Under the pieces are notes generated by a model. It saw nothing but the letters and a program-made list of their open reading frames with translations, did no database searches and was not told the origin of the DNA. The position numbers and the translations under genes are program-made. A DNA stretch of 64,000 nucleotides from Leptodactylus fallax (Eukaryota > Chordata > Amphibia > Anura > Leptodactylidae), in NCBI GenBank assembly GCA_947044405.1, contig CAMRHE010001084.1, positions 165,868 through 229,867 of the forward strand. Direction: 5' to 3'. Shown piece by piece: positions 1 to 11,855 of the stretch (positions are counted from its first letter, which is position 1; each line of letters starts with the position of its first letter).

Positions 1-1143
1 CCAGAGACACGTAGAAATCACTCAAAACACGGCTAAAGGTATATGGGTGCATTTATTAACCCATTAATAGCACTAACAGACATTTAAAAAAAAAAATAAT
101 AATTTTTTGCCCGGAAAACCCCTTTAATCATAAAAAAAAAAATTACATTTGTAAATTGCAGGACATGCTATATAAAAGATAAAAGTGGTAAAATGTGTGG
201 TCAATCTGTATTTAATGCTGTACTAGTAACATAACTACAACTAACATACAAAATACCAACAAGAACAATGGCATAAACAATAATAATAAAAATTTGAACT
301 CAAGCAAAACTAAAGTAAAATAGAAAAGTAGAGCAAGGTTGAAAACTGTAAAATGTCACCATATTGGGAGAAAGAAAGTCTTCTTTCATAGCAATTTGCC
401 TGGTTCTGCTGATTTCTTTGAAATGTCAGTTCTATGGGATGTCCATTCCTTTATCAGTGGATTGCACCTGTTTCTGACTTTGATTTGGTGAGGCTGCTTT
501 AAATTTTTTTTTTTTTTTTAAAGTAGAGCACATCTATCAAAGGACACTATATACTGAACATCCAGAGGAAAAATGCAGTGCTCCAATTTTCCAAAAATTT
601 ATTTCTTACACTATAAACATAGTTTTTATAATGAATCCATAAAACGCTCGGTTTAAAAATATATTAATTCAGGATCGCAGTTTGGAACCAGCAATAGGCT
701 GTTTCTTGAGTGGCATTTAATGGATCTCTGTCTGGGCATTATTATTTTATGGCATTTATCTACTAGTAGAAAGCTGTATAGTTAAAGTGCTGTCAATTAA
801 GTGAGTAAAGTCACAGAAATAATGTGTGAAAGGAAAAATGAAAAACTTTTAAAATTATATATTAGATTTGTGATTTTACTTCACAGTGATTGAAATGTAT
901 AATTAGGGTATTGGAAATATAATATCAAAAAAGGTAGATGCATAGATTGACAGACAGAAAGCACATTTTATCTGGCCTTTTTTTTTTTTAGGCATATTTT
1001 TATCATGAGGTAGAAGATTGGTGGGACTCTATAAACAGCAATATTGATAGTCTAATTTTTTTTTTTCTGAACCAAGGAGATTTGCTCTCAAAAAAACAAC
1101 TATGACTGTGGCAGACTTGAGTTGTCCAAGTATAGTGGCCATG
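1..1143. other. AT-rich intronic sequence, nothing recognised
   Basis: AT-rich DNA with several poly-A/T runs. I see no coding frame, RNA gene or transposon end until the hAT target duplication TGGCCATG at 1136-1143. Confidence 0.5.
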
Positions 1144-1167
1144 CAGAGGCGTAGCTAAGGGTTCAGC

Positions 1168-1267
1168 ACAGGGGGGGGGCAGGGCGCCGGGGGGCCCCCC
1201 CCCCGGGCCCCCCCCCCCCCCCCGGGGGGGGGGGGGGGGGGGGGCGCCCCCGCCCCGCCCCGCCGCC

Positions 1268-1336
<69 letters not shown>

Positions 1337-1355
1337 CCCCCCCCCCCCCCCCCCC
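1168..1355. repeat. G/C homopolymer tract
   Basis: About 190 bp made almost entirely of long runs of G then C, including one C run of about 70. It lies just inside the left end of the hAT element. Glycine- and proline-rich frames across it are artefacts of composition. It may be real low-complexity DNA or a consensus error in a hard-to-sequence region. Confidence 0.8.
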
Positions 1356-1906
1356 GACCCACATTATCCTCACCTGTACACCCATCCTGCTGCTACCCCA
1401 ATTATAAAATATATAATGTAACCCCCCATAATGAATAATACCCCCAAGTGCATCTTTAAATTAATAACTTCCCTGTGCACCCCCCTTTAAATACTGCCCC
1501 TTATTAATAATGCCCCAGATGTTTCCTAATTGAAAAGGGAAAAAAAAAAAACCAAGGGAAAAAAAAATTATTGGGGTTCCAATACCCGGAACCCCCATGA
1601 TCAGCTGTTTGAATGAACCGTGGTACCTGTGTAAGCGCCGTGACACCTTCTCTGTTTACATAGTGTCATTCTTTTCATAGCGTCCATGTAATGTAACTAA
1701 AGCCTCGTCCTATACACGTCTATGTGACAAGGCTGGAATTACATCACATGGTCACTATATACAGACAGTGTATGATATAAACAGGCGCCATAGACCCTTC
1801 ATACAGCTCATCAGTGGGGAATCACTTATCTCTTATTGATGTTTTATTCTGAGGATAGACCATCAATAAAAATGAGCTGGAAAACTCCTTAAGGCTTAGG
1901 CTGTGT

Positions 1907-2231
1907 TCACACGGAGTTTTTTGGCAGCAGATTTTGACGCGGAATCCGCCTCAAAATCCGCCTGAAAAAACTCCTCCCATTCATTTCAATGGGAGTCAGT
2001 AGCGTTTTTTTCCGCTAGTGGAAAAAAAAAGCAACATGACCTATCTTGCCGCGGATTCTGCCCGCGGTGTCCGCGGCTCGAGCTGCGCTCCTGATTAGGC
2101 CCATTCATCTGGGCTTAATCAGGAGCGGTTAGCCGCGACGGAATGCTGATGCACGGCATCGGAATCCCGTCGCGGCTGACCGCGGCAAAAACTCCGGGAG
2201 TGGAAAATTTTCCGCCGTGTGAACACAGCCT
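1907..2231. repeat. Palindromic MITE (GGCTGTGTTCACACGG ends)
   Basis: The left end contains ggctgtgttcacacgg and the right end ccgtgtgaacacagcc. The interior includes poly-purine segments and cgcgg-rich sequence. It is a short foldback element with no coding capacity, nested in the hAT element at 1144-3415 and abutting the next MITE. Confidence 0.65.
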
Positions 2232-2786
2232 AAGGCCCCATGTAGCATCCCGCAGCAAAAAACAGCTGCGGGAAAAACCGCGGCGGCGACGCATCGTGGT
2301 TTTTCCTGCAGCATTTTGCACAGAAAGTTCACTGAGGTTTCCTCTGCGGACTTTCTGCTTCAATTAAATCTATAGGGAAACCGCTGGCGTTTCCGTAGGT
2401 ATAATCGACATGGTGCGATTTCCAAAACTGCGACTGTTTTGGAAATCGCAGCGTTTCCAATGCGCATATTTTACTGTAAATTCGGGATGGGATAGAGGCC
2501 CCATGTGGCGAAAAAAAACGTGGCATTCTAGCAAATCCCATCCACACATAGTGGAAAAATATGTGCAGCAGACGCACCGTGATTTCCAAAACCGTTGCAG
2601 TTTTGGAAATTGCAGCATTTCAATTATACCTATGGAAACACTGGCGGTTTCCATATAGGTGTATTGAAAACAGAAAGTCCACAGGGGAAACCTCTGCGGA
2701 CCTTCTGTGAAAAGTGCTGCAGGAAAAACCACAATGGTTTTTCCTGCAGCGCTTTTTTTTGCAGCAGCCCGCTACGTGGGGCCTTA
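2231..2786. repeat. Palindromic MITE of the AAGGCCCCA family, compound copy
   Basis: It begins taaggccccatgtagc and ends gctacgtggggcctta. The interior has repeated inverted blocks such as ttttggaaatcgcag and attatacctatggaaac. It is longer than the other copies (about 330 bp) and appears to be two overlapping units. All reading frames within it reflect the foldback composition. Confidence 0.65.
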
Positions 2787-3484
2787 GTCTTAATAAAGCC
2801 CAAGTGCCACTTTAATTAAATTAATTGACCCTCATATTATGCCCCTGATTCCCCCTGACATAAATACTGCACCTCTAATGGCTCCTTATATTAATGACCA
2901 CCCCCTTATGTTCATAATGCCTTGTAATATAAATGATGCCCCCTAATGGCCCCTTATATAAATAACCTCCCCATTGTCATAATGCTCCCTAATGAATCCT
3001 CCCTTTATAGTTATATTTCCCCCTCCTATCCACCCCTTATACTATTAATACAGGTATACCAACAAAAAAAAAGTCATACTCACCTGCGATGATGAAAGGA
3101 GCCGCCGGCTCTTCCTCCCTGTCCATGCGCATGACGTCTGTGTCTGAGCGCGGGCGGCGCGATGTTGTGACGTCATCACGCCGCCCGTGCTGAGAAGCAG
3201 ACATCCGTCTGTGGTCTTGGCGTCTTGTAAACCGCAGGCCTGTATTGGCTTGCGGTTTACAAGACCGTTAAGCACCAGGAAGCATTGTAACTAGATCAGT
3301 GTCTGCAAACACCGATCTAGTTAGAAATAAAGGATGTATTAATGGCGGCCCCGGGGTGGGCCCCCGAAGACTCATTGGGCCCGGGGCAGCCGCCCCTCCG
3401 CTGGCTACGCCTCTGTGGCCATGCAATATTATAGGTGTGTCCTGTGCTCTTAGCCAGACATTTCCAGATATGTGTATCACAAGT

Positions 3485-3870
3485 TTAAGGGGTTTTCACA
3501 GTAAAGATATTTACGTTATTACGATATAAATGTCTGATAGATGTGGGTCCTATATACGGATCCTGCACCTTTCTCTAAAATGTGTTTCCGCTATGGTCAG
3601 GCTATACAGAAACAGCAAAGCTCTAAGCAACACTGTTTCCAGAACTCTCATAGAAGTGAATGGGAGATGTGGAAGCAACTTAGCTCACTGTTCTACCCTG
3701 TTTCCATAACTCCCATTCACTTTTGTGGGAGTTAAAGAAACAGCGTAGCTCAGATCTACTCTGTTTCGGTACAGCCATATCATAGATGAAAGCCTTCTTA
3801 GTGAGGTCAGGGCCAAGTATGTAGTGGTAAACAGAGGCTCATAGAGGGTCATTTTAGAGAAAGGTTCAGG
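3485..3870. repeat. Foldback MITE-like repeat
   Basis: The left part reads tttaaggggttttcacag and later cctttctctaaaatg. The right part carries cattttagagaaagg, an inverted match. The middle contains complementary blocks around aactcccattcac. It resembles the TTAA-ended T2/Kolobok-like MITEs seen elsewhere here, but its right end is not clean. Confidence 0.5.
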
Positions 3871-4051
3871 GACCATAGGTAGTATGGTACTGTGTTAGTC
3901 AAAACATTTTTGTAATGTAAAATATTTTTGTATCACAATTGATAAAAGTATTGTAGGAGTGAGTTTATTAATAAGTTTTGGAAATAGATGATATATCATA
4001 TCATGTCCCCTGGATGCTTGACTTTTTCACGTAAGGGAAGCTAAGATTACC

Positions 4052-4398
4052 TTAAATGGGTTTTCCCACAAAACAAGTTATCCCCTATAACTTGCAGATC
4101 CCACTGATCAGGAGAATGGAGGACTTTTGTCCCACCATTCTGAATGGATTGGTGGTTGGGCAACATGCACACCACTTCATTCATTTCAATTGCAGAGCCA
4201 GAGATAGCCAAAATACAGTGCTTCCCTCTCTCCGGTACTCCCATTGAAATGAATGGAGTGTGTGTGTTCTGTGTGACCATCACGCCATTCAGAACGTGGC
4301 ACAAAATTCCCCCTTTCTCTGTTGTGATCAGTGAGGGTGTAACGGTTGGACCCACCCTGATATGCAAGATGACTTGATTCGAGGGAAAACTCCTTTCA
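4052..4398. repeat. T2/Kolobok-like foldback MITE
   Basis: The left end TTAAATGGGTTTTCCC and a right end near ggaaaactcctttca form imperfect terminal inverts. Internal inverted blocks (gatcccactgatcag with ctgttgtgatcagtg, and ccattctgaatgg with gccattcagaac) continue the foldback. A related half copy lies at about 43170-43370. Confidence 0.55.
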
Positions 4399-6139
4399 TC
4401 ATAGATTTTTTGGTACACATTTACATTTTAGCAGCTAAACAATCTTTATTAGCTACTAAAGACCAACTCCCAGTCACATACATATTTTTACAAGAATTAA
4501 TTGAAAAAACTTCATTTCTTTCCTTTTAAGCAGAAACCACGTTTGTTGAAAAAAACCTTGGGGTAAATGGGAACTGTTTTTCATATTCATTATGTCGGAT
4601 TTTCCAAAATATTCTGTTATTTTATGATAAATTTAGGGAAGGGCAAGGTATAAACATTTGTCCATGTAATGTTTTTATATTCTTTTTTAAGTCGATTATA
4701 CTATGATAATATTTTATGTAGTAATAAAAAAAGATTTAAGACAAAAATATATTTGTCGATGCAAGAATACAGAGGACCTTTCATCAGATGGGTTCACAAA
4801 TGAATGACTGAGATGTTAGCTATTTCAGAGTTCCATCAATACCCTGAGTGTGTTGTTTTACATGAATTATCAGTTTTATGTTGTATTTCCACCTATTCAT
4901 ATTTCAAAAACCACTCTGACTTTGCTGCTGGCTTCCACTTCCTTTCTCCTTATAATAGTAATCTTCTGTGTGTAATATCTCTATGCACATTATTCTGCAT
5001 AAAAAGTTAATGTATCCATTGTATCCTAGGTTAAACTTGTTATGTTTCAAATGCATGTTCTAAATAGCTGATAATAGCGAGCACAGAAGGACTGTGTTGA
5101 CCAGTGACAAAATGTCAAGATGTCATATGTAATATCACAGTGAATGTTGGCAAAGGGTTAAAAAAAACAAAAACAAATGAAGGATTGAGAGAGCAGATGT
5201 AAAGAGATGCTACACTAAAGGTTTTCACATACGTTAGTGAAAAGTCAGATAAACCACCAATTTTGGTAGGACAGGTCAATATCTTTATCATACATGTACT
5301 GGGGCCTTCATATTCACAAATTGTACATGGAGCTATAAGGGCTGTTACAGTTCATGCTGCCCTAGGCATTGGATTAAATACACTCCAGGTTTCTAAGTTG
5401 CCATCATGTGTCAATGCAATAAAACCAAATTAATATTATCAGTACACAAAGAAAACTGCTATAGTATACACAGGCATATACTCACTGCATATATGCACCC
5501 ATATTGATGCTCAGTTACTACACACATATGTACACTTACTGGTGATGTGTCCTCCCTTTCCTGCGCTCTTTCATGGACATGTCCAGATATGTATATCACA
5601 TGTTAAAGGGCTTAGTCCCTCGTTGTGCTAATTCTTACATTCTCAGGGCACTGCATGGAGCTGGAAGTCTTCTCTCTCTGCCTCATTGGATGACGCTCCA
5701 ACTCTGGGACGGACTGACCCCACTTTACTCAGCATACAAGTAGCAGGAATAAAACAGAGTCAGTCAGGTTACCCAGAGTTGGAGTAACATGTTAACTATC
5801 CTATTTGTGTCTTTGTGTGATCAAATCTTTTTTTGTGGGTTTGTGGGGGGATGCAGCTATACCTGTCACTGCAAAGCTCCCCCATTCCCTCAATGCACAA
5901 CCATGCTCACAAAGTACACAGAGAAGCTTGGATTGTGAAACAGTGGAATGAAATGTCACCCACAGCTTTCATTGTCTGCTTGTGCTCACCATACCGTGCA
6001 CACCCATTTACAGTCATTACTGCTGCACCCCCTCTGCTTCAGTGCAACCACACATCCATAGCAGCATGTAGTCATGGATGGTGTACCACAATGCTGTAGT
6101 CGGACAGCTTTCAGCCAGAAAATACATCTCATGTTTTAC
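4399..6139. other. Intronic sequence, nothing recognised
   Basis: AT-rich DNA with scattered short frames but no homology, splice or RNA-gene signal that I can support. A fragment near 5605 (gttaaagggcttagtccct) may be the end of a degraded MITE. Confidence 0.4.
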
Positions 6140-6560
6140 ATCTGTTTGGCAGATCCATTTAATGGATTCAAATTCTGATCAGCTGTTTCGGCTGCCAAAA
6201 GCCATATAACTAGGTATTTTGCTGGAAGCAGCCCTGCTCCTATTCAAGTAAATGGGAGGAGGGGTTCAGTTCCAGGCACTACTGATATGCAGTACAGAGC
6301 TGTGTACACTGTATGCAGCTTCCGGTCTCTACAGTGTAGTGGTGGTACCTGGAACTGCAGCCCCACTCCCATTCACTTGAATAGGAGCGGGGCTGCTTTC
6401 GTCCGTATACCTAATATATGGCTTCCGGCATCTGAAACATATGATTGGAATCCTGGTCATATCCTGGTCATGTACTGGTGTCAGACCCTGACTGATATGA
6501 TACTGATGATCTATCCTATCATCAATATCAATTACCTTCAGATCCCGGACAACCCTTTTA
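6140..6560. repeat. Foldback MITE-like repeat
   Basis: Inverted blocks flank the centre: gcagccctgctcctattcaa against ttgaataggagcggggctgc, and ccatataactaggtat against atacctaatatatgg. The right edge (cagatcccggacaaccctttt) resembles the ends of TTAA-type MITEs in this window. A related foldback lies at about 18085-18300. Confidence 0.55.
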
Positions 6561-6736
6561 GATACTATTATAATTCAATTTCCTTTTAATACCATGAAAT
6601 ACCTTTAAATAATTCTGGGTAGTTTTAGTTTACTTTTGGTGTTCCTGTGGGGACTTCATAATAAACAGGGGCCCTCCTCATTTATCATATGAGGAGTACA
6701 TGTTGATTTTTAGGCTGATCTAAATGTATGTTGGTT

Positions 6737-6855
6737 GGTGGCTCAGTGGTTAGCACAACAGGACAACATCTGCAAGGAGTTTGTATGTGCTCTCTGTAAA
6801 TCGCTGTGGAATATTATGGTGCTTTATGAGTAAAGCAAAATAAATAAAATAATAT
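6737..6855 (+). repeat. tRNA-derived SINE fragment with LINE-like tail
   Basis: It starts ggtggctcagtggttagcac, a good match to a tRNA A-box region. It continues with ggacaacatctgcaaggag and ends in a tail, cgctgtggaatattatggtg, followed by A/T-rich short repeats. The B-box region seems deleted, since the sequence jumps from the A box to the body. Similar tails end L2/CR1-type elements, as at 42905. Confidence 0.6.
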
Positions 6856-7099
6856 GTTTTTATTATGTGTATGAACATGGCCTAATACTCACCTAGCTTC
6901 TGTTCATGCTCATTTATGGCTTTTCTTATGGTCTGTTTCTTTACAATGGAGTTGACTTTAAGTTACCAGCTTTGCCAGCTCATTCCATCTTCTTACAGTC
7001 CAATATGTCTATAATAGGTGTCAGCACAGTCTTAGACTACAGCTGTTCTAAAAAGGCATGGACACATCTGTCATCACGGTTATTTCCAGAACTGCACTA

Positions 7100-10000
7100 A
7101 TGGCTTAGAGCTGGCAAAAAGATCTTATTCAACCTTTACATTATTTCTAAAGTGCCTTTCCCACTCTGCAGCTTATTTAACACAGGATGTACTATATTTA
7201 ACAACTAGTATAGAAGCTATTTAGGGCATAAAAAGTATTTGCCACTAATTGACCATTTTAGACTAGTTTCATACAGCTATAATGTGGCTGCATTTGACAT
7301 CATAGGGGGAGGGGATATCCAGGTATCTATAATTGGCCTTAAAGAGAAAAGACACTGAATAAAATATTTTCCTATTACCCATAAACTATATCTGCACATA
7401 GTTTACCAAAGCAGGTAGTTAGAATTCGCCACACAGCCTTAAACAGTGGAGTGCCCCAGACCCAGCATCCATAAAAAGCAAGATGACGACGGTCACATGA
7501 TTTCACATAATTTATCCCTGTGGCTTTCTTGGCTGTCCCCAAGTGCATCTACGCATGAGAGAATGCAGTTTATTGGCCCAAATATTTAGGGGCATTTAGA
7601 AACATGGCCAGCCCCTTTAAGATCATGAAAAGTAATAAAAGGTCTTTACCAGCACAATATAGAAAAAGTAATAAAGGGGGTAGCAAGCTATAAATACCCC
7701 AAGGAAATCAATAGTAAATGTGCAAAGGGTATAGCATGTAATGTCCTGCATGTTACTCTATTAGAACTATACTGCTTGCCATTTGACCACAATCAAGTCC
7801 AAAAAGCCATAATTTTACTTTAATGTCTACGGTTATCCTTGCAGCGCTTCCATTTCTAATTAAATTTCTGCTCAAGATGAAAAGAAATTGCTTAGTGGAG
7901 ATTGTGCTAAAGATTTATCAAATTGTTTAGCAAATAAGTGTTTCATGTGTCTTTGAAATGAGCTGTTATTAGCCGTTGAAGGATTAACAACACTGCCAAA
8001 GTTTGGTGTGCTACAAAGATCAAAAGAAAGGGCTTACTCCTCTATTCAAAATCATTGACTTACAAAATCCAAATATTATTTTTGGTAGCTTTTCCAACTG
8101 ATTTGATGTTTTCAGAGCCAGAGTATTGTCACCTCTTCTGAAGAGCTCTCAATCAAGCCAATACCTGTATTACTGGAATATAACAGGCTGATTGAAGTAA
8201 ATAATTGGCTTTCCACAAGAGTAGTACAGAGCATGCCAGGAGAGAGATGGAGCTTCATTAAAATAATGACATCCGTCAACAACTAATTACCATTGCATAT
8301 CTGCACTTGCCACATCTATATATACAGCAAAGCAATTTCACATGGCAGGAACATCAATATTTTCTTTTAAATTACATTATTTACTACGTAAATGGGTAGC
8401 CTACTTATATTTTTCATATGCTTTCTTAATACGTTACCCAGATTAACAATTTTAGTCCTTGTATATAGAGGACTGACATGATCCATGAAATTAATGAGTT
8501 CCCACTCAATGATAGAGCAAGAAAAGCAACAAGTACAAATGTGTATTTTCTTATCTTGCCCCTTAGCTCAATACATCCTGAGATGTGCTGCATAAACTGA
8601 CGAAATTTTTAAAAAATACAACAAAAAAAACATGGCAATACTCTGTCACAAGATGTCTATTCTATGCGTACCTGTGTGGTCACCTCTTGATTGTACTGTG
8701 AATTGTTGCCTGGGAAATTTTATTTATACAGTATATACGGTATATCTATATCTATATATAGATATATACTTTTTTTTTTTAATCCTGTCTCTATATTATA
8801 TTGAATTTATTTTATGAGAAATTGGAGTGCATAACAAACACCACATGATAAAGTGTATACAATAGTTTCCCAACAGTCACTTGCGACCCCCAGGATAACA
8901 GTCTTAGTAGTTAAATAGGGATCAGTCATCTAAAAGAAAACTAAGGCATAGACTAGGGTGCAAGGCTGAACTTACTATAACAACTTACATTCTGTCTGAA
9001 TAGCTGCTATTGAGTACCTGCTGCTACAATTGAAAAGTTCACTGAAAGTTTTACCTGTTGTAATAATAAATTGCAGTTGTATAAATACGTATAAAGTTCA
9101 TGCCAGTAAAGTATCAGCATAAAACTGATTGCAATTTTTTTTTTACTTTGATGAAAAAAATTGTATGCAGGGACAGAAAAGATTGTAACCTACAGTAGGT
9201 TTTGTTCATGCTGGATTTGATCTTGACAGGACAAATAACATTATATACTGCTCTTTTTCTGCCAAGAACTATACAAACAATGGAAAATTGACAGATCCAT
9301 TAAATTGTATCAAACCAGTCAAGGTTTCTGTTAAGATGGATTCCATGACACACTGTGAACAAAGCATGAGCATGTACAATATAGCAATATAGCAAAGTGG
9401 GTACAAAGTCAGACCCACAGAGATAGAATAATACAGAGATTAGTAATATAGTGTGTAGATTCTGGAGAAGTGGAGTTGTGTCGGTCTGTGTTAATAATAA
9501 TATTTTATTATATTATATTATAACACATAAAAAATCTGAGAGTACAGTGAGAGTGTTTTTAAAGAGAGTGACAAACACCAGCTACCATTTACTCCTCGTA
9601 TCGCCTCTTGTCATTTTGACATTACCAAGCCTGTTTTTGCATTAAAGAACTAGAAAATGGTTACTTAGAATCCTAGGAATCCTCAATATGTCATAACAGC
9701 ACTTCTCGTAGACGCTGAACCAGTTTGGACCTGATACAAACTTTTTGTCTGAAACAGTGATCTGTGTGAAAACAATTCACTACTTTCTTTCCAGAACTTT
9801 TTATAACAGACTGATAAAAATGGGCATAAACTGAACATTATAATGATTATGATGAAGATGACCAAGATGATAATGAAGCTGAACAGCTGTAAGTATCCCA
9901 ATAATATTTGATATGCACAATATGATCTGCGAGAGTCATTTTTTGCTAAATTAAAGCATTTTATGAAAAAGGGACTTTGCCTTTCTCAGCAAACACTAAA

Positions 10001-11178
10001 TGCAGTGCTTTGTTTATGCGAGCCAATATTTTATAAGATAGGAAGAGGAATCTGAGCCATTTGTTTTAATAGATAATGTATAATTTCTTCAATAGCTATT
10101 TTATAACGGAGTTCATCATTTACGTTCACATTTTATTGTGTCTGAAATATGTGTTCTTTTAATGCACTGGCTCATTTGTCTGTGACCTTGAGGAAACAAT
10201 GGAGGTCTGCAGTCATGTTTATAGCAATATAAAACAATACAACATGTTTAAGCTCTTCTGCTAATTGACAAAGCCAACTGGCTAAAGAAAAATGCAACTC
10301 TATTAAAATGGAATCCGGAATTCTACCATTTTTCTTCTTATATTAGCTCTAATGTGCTAAACATAAAATTGGCTCTTATTTAGATTACTCTAACTTCAGA
10401 CATTAAAAGTGAATTGCTTGTAACCATTCTGTTCACATCACTGTTTTCAGTGAAATTCCTAATTTATTATAAGGACTAATCAGCAGTAATTCTTTAAGCC
10501 TCGTAGATAAAACCTGCATAACTTTGCAAGGTTTCTAAAATCTATTTAGCATTCATCAGAAACACATGGAAGGTTCTAGTAGGAGATTCCTAAACATCAC
10601 TTAAATTATACAACAGTGTTCAAGGACAAGTTTGGCATCATTATTTTATGTGAGCACATAAGCTTATTACCATATCTGGCTGCAGGATAATAGTCACATG
10701 AATTGCACCTAAATAGCTGGTTTAACATACTTGTTAAAACAAGGAGGCACCAGAAGCAATTTTATGTCACAAACCACTTTACATACTATGACTTAAAGAC
10801 TTCTCTGACACCTAGATGTTAAATCTCAAGCATAATGTGATTGTAATAGCTAGAAGAAGGTTGTGGATTTACACAATAGAATGAGGCTAGAGGTAATTAA
10901 TACCGCATATTTAGTACTTTGTGATACCTTACATAAAAAGGATGTATGCTATCATCTGCTAAATGCAGCAACTGATGACAATTAGTATGTACCAGACACT
11001 TTTATACAACATGGAAGATGCATGATCATATCCACAATAACATAAATTGTAAAGAGGATGATTGTGAATGATTGTTCGTGCCACCATTATTTCTCTGTTT
11101 AAAGCCATTCCGAAATGTGCTGATCGACTTGCTATTTAAGTTGAATGGCACTCTCTGCAGGAAGATTAAAGGTCCATG
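7100..11178. other. AT-rich intronic sequence with few repeats
   Basis: About 4 kb with no recognisable gene, transposon end or RNA gene. A TA-rich simple repeat with internal mirror symmetry lies at about 8731-8775. Sequence from 7800 to 11100 looks relatively repeat-poor, so it could hold conserved noncoding elements, but I cannot show this from one sequence. Confidence 0.4.
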
Positions 11179-11537
11179 TTAGGCCAGGGCCCCACATGGC
11201 ATCAACGCAGCGGTAAAAAATGCAGCCTTTTACAGTCTCGGCAAAGTGGATGGGATTCTTGCGAATCCCAACTACACATTGTGGGAGAATACGCGCAGTG
11301 GACACGTTGCGATTCCCAAAACCGTAACAGTTTTGGAAAATTATCAATTGTCAATTATACCTACGGAAACGTCGGTGGTTTCCCTATAGGTATAATTGAA
11401 GCTGAAAGTCTGAAGGGGAAACCTCTGCAGACTTTCTGTGAAAAACGCTGAGGGAAAAACCTCAAGGCATTGCCGCCACGGTTTTTCCCACAGCGCTTTT
11501 TTGTTGCAGCCCTCTTATATGGGGGGGGTGCCTTAGA
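11179..11537. repeat. Palindromic MITE of the AAGGCCCCA family
   Basis: The left edge is ttaggccagggccccacatg and the right edge includes gtgccttagac. The interior shares the inverted block cctacggaaacg / tttccctataggtataattg with copies at 2231, 17768, 18358 and 24685. Confidence 0.6.
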
Positions 11538-11855
11538 CAAAAGAGGTTTTTTCAGACTGCTGACCTGAGATTTTTGAGGTTCGCCACCCCTGAATTATTA
11601 TTATAATATAATAATTGGAGGCCCAGGGAGCTGTGGAAAAATAATAAACTGTTATACTCACCTTCCCTCAACTTTCCAGGCTTACTTCAAAATGAAATAT
11701 ATCTTGAAGAGTTCGCTTATCTCCAGTTATGGATATCAGATTGGACGGTGGCTAACCCCCAGAATCCCCACCCCACTGGAACTATACAGTGGATGGTGTA
11801 GGACACTGATCCCTCCTCCTACTTTGTAGTGGCTCTTACAAATTATTGTAGCTTA

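Larger units (their letters stand above)
1144..3415. mobile_element. Non-autonomous hAT element with 8-bp TSD
   Basis: The left end reads CAGAGGCGTAGCTA and the right end reads GGCTACGCCTCTG as its inverted complement. The element is flanked on both sides by the identical 8-bp duplication TGGCCATG (1136-1143 and 3416-3423), the size expected for hAT transposases. The 2.27 kb interior has no transposase. It holds a long G/C homopolymer tract (1168-1355) and palindromic MITEs (1907-2231 and 2231-2786), which look like later insertions or incorporated repeats. The same terminal sequence recurs at 47607. Confidence 0.85.

Noticed and set aside
1003..1385. Glycine- and proline-rich frames
   Set aside because: Produced by the G/C homopolymer tract inside the hAT element.
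2115..2819. Several 70-120 residue frames on both strands
   Set aside because: They lie in palindromic MITEs, where complementary open frames arise from the inverted sequence; similar peptides recur in the other MITE copies.
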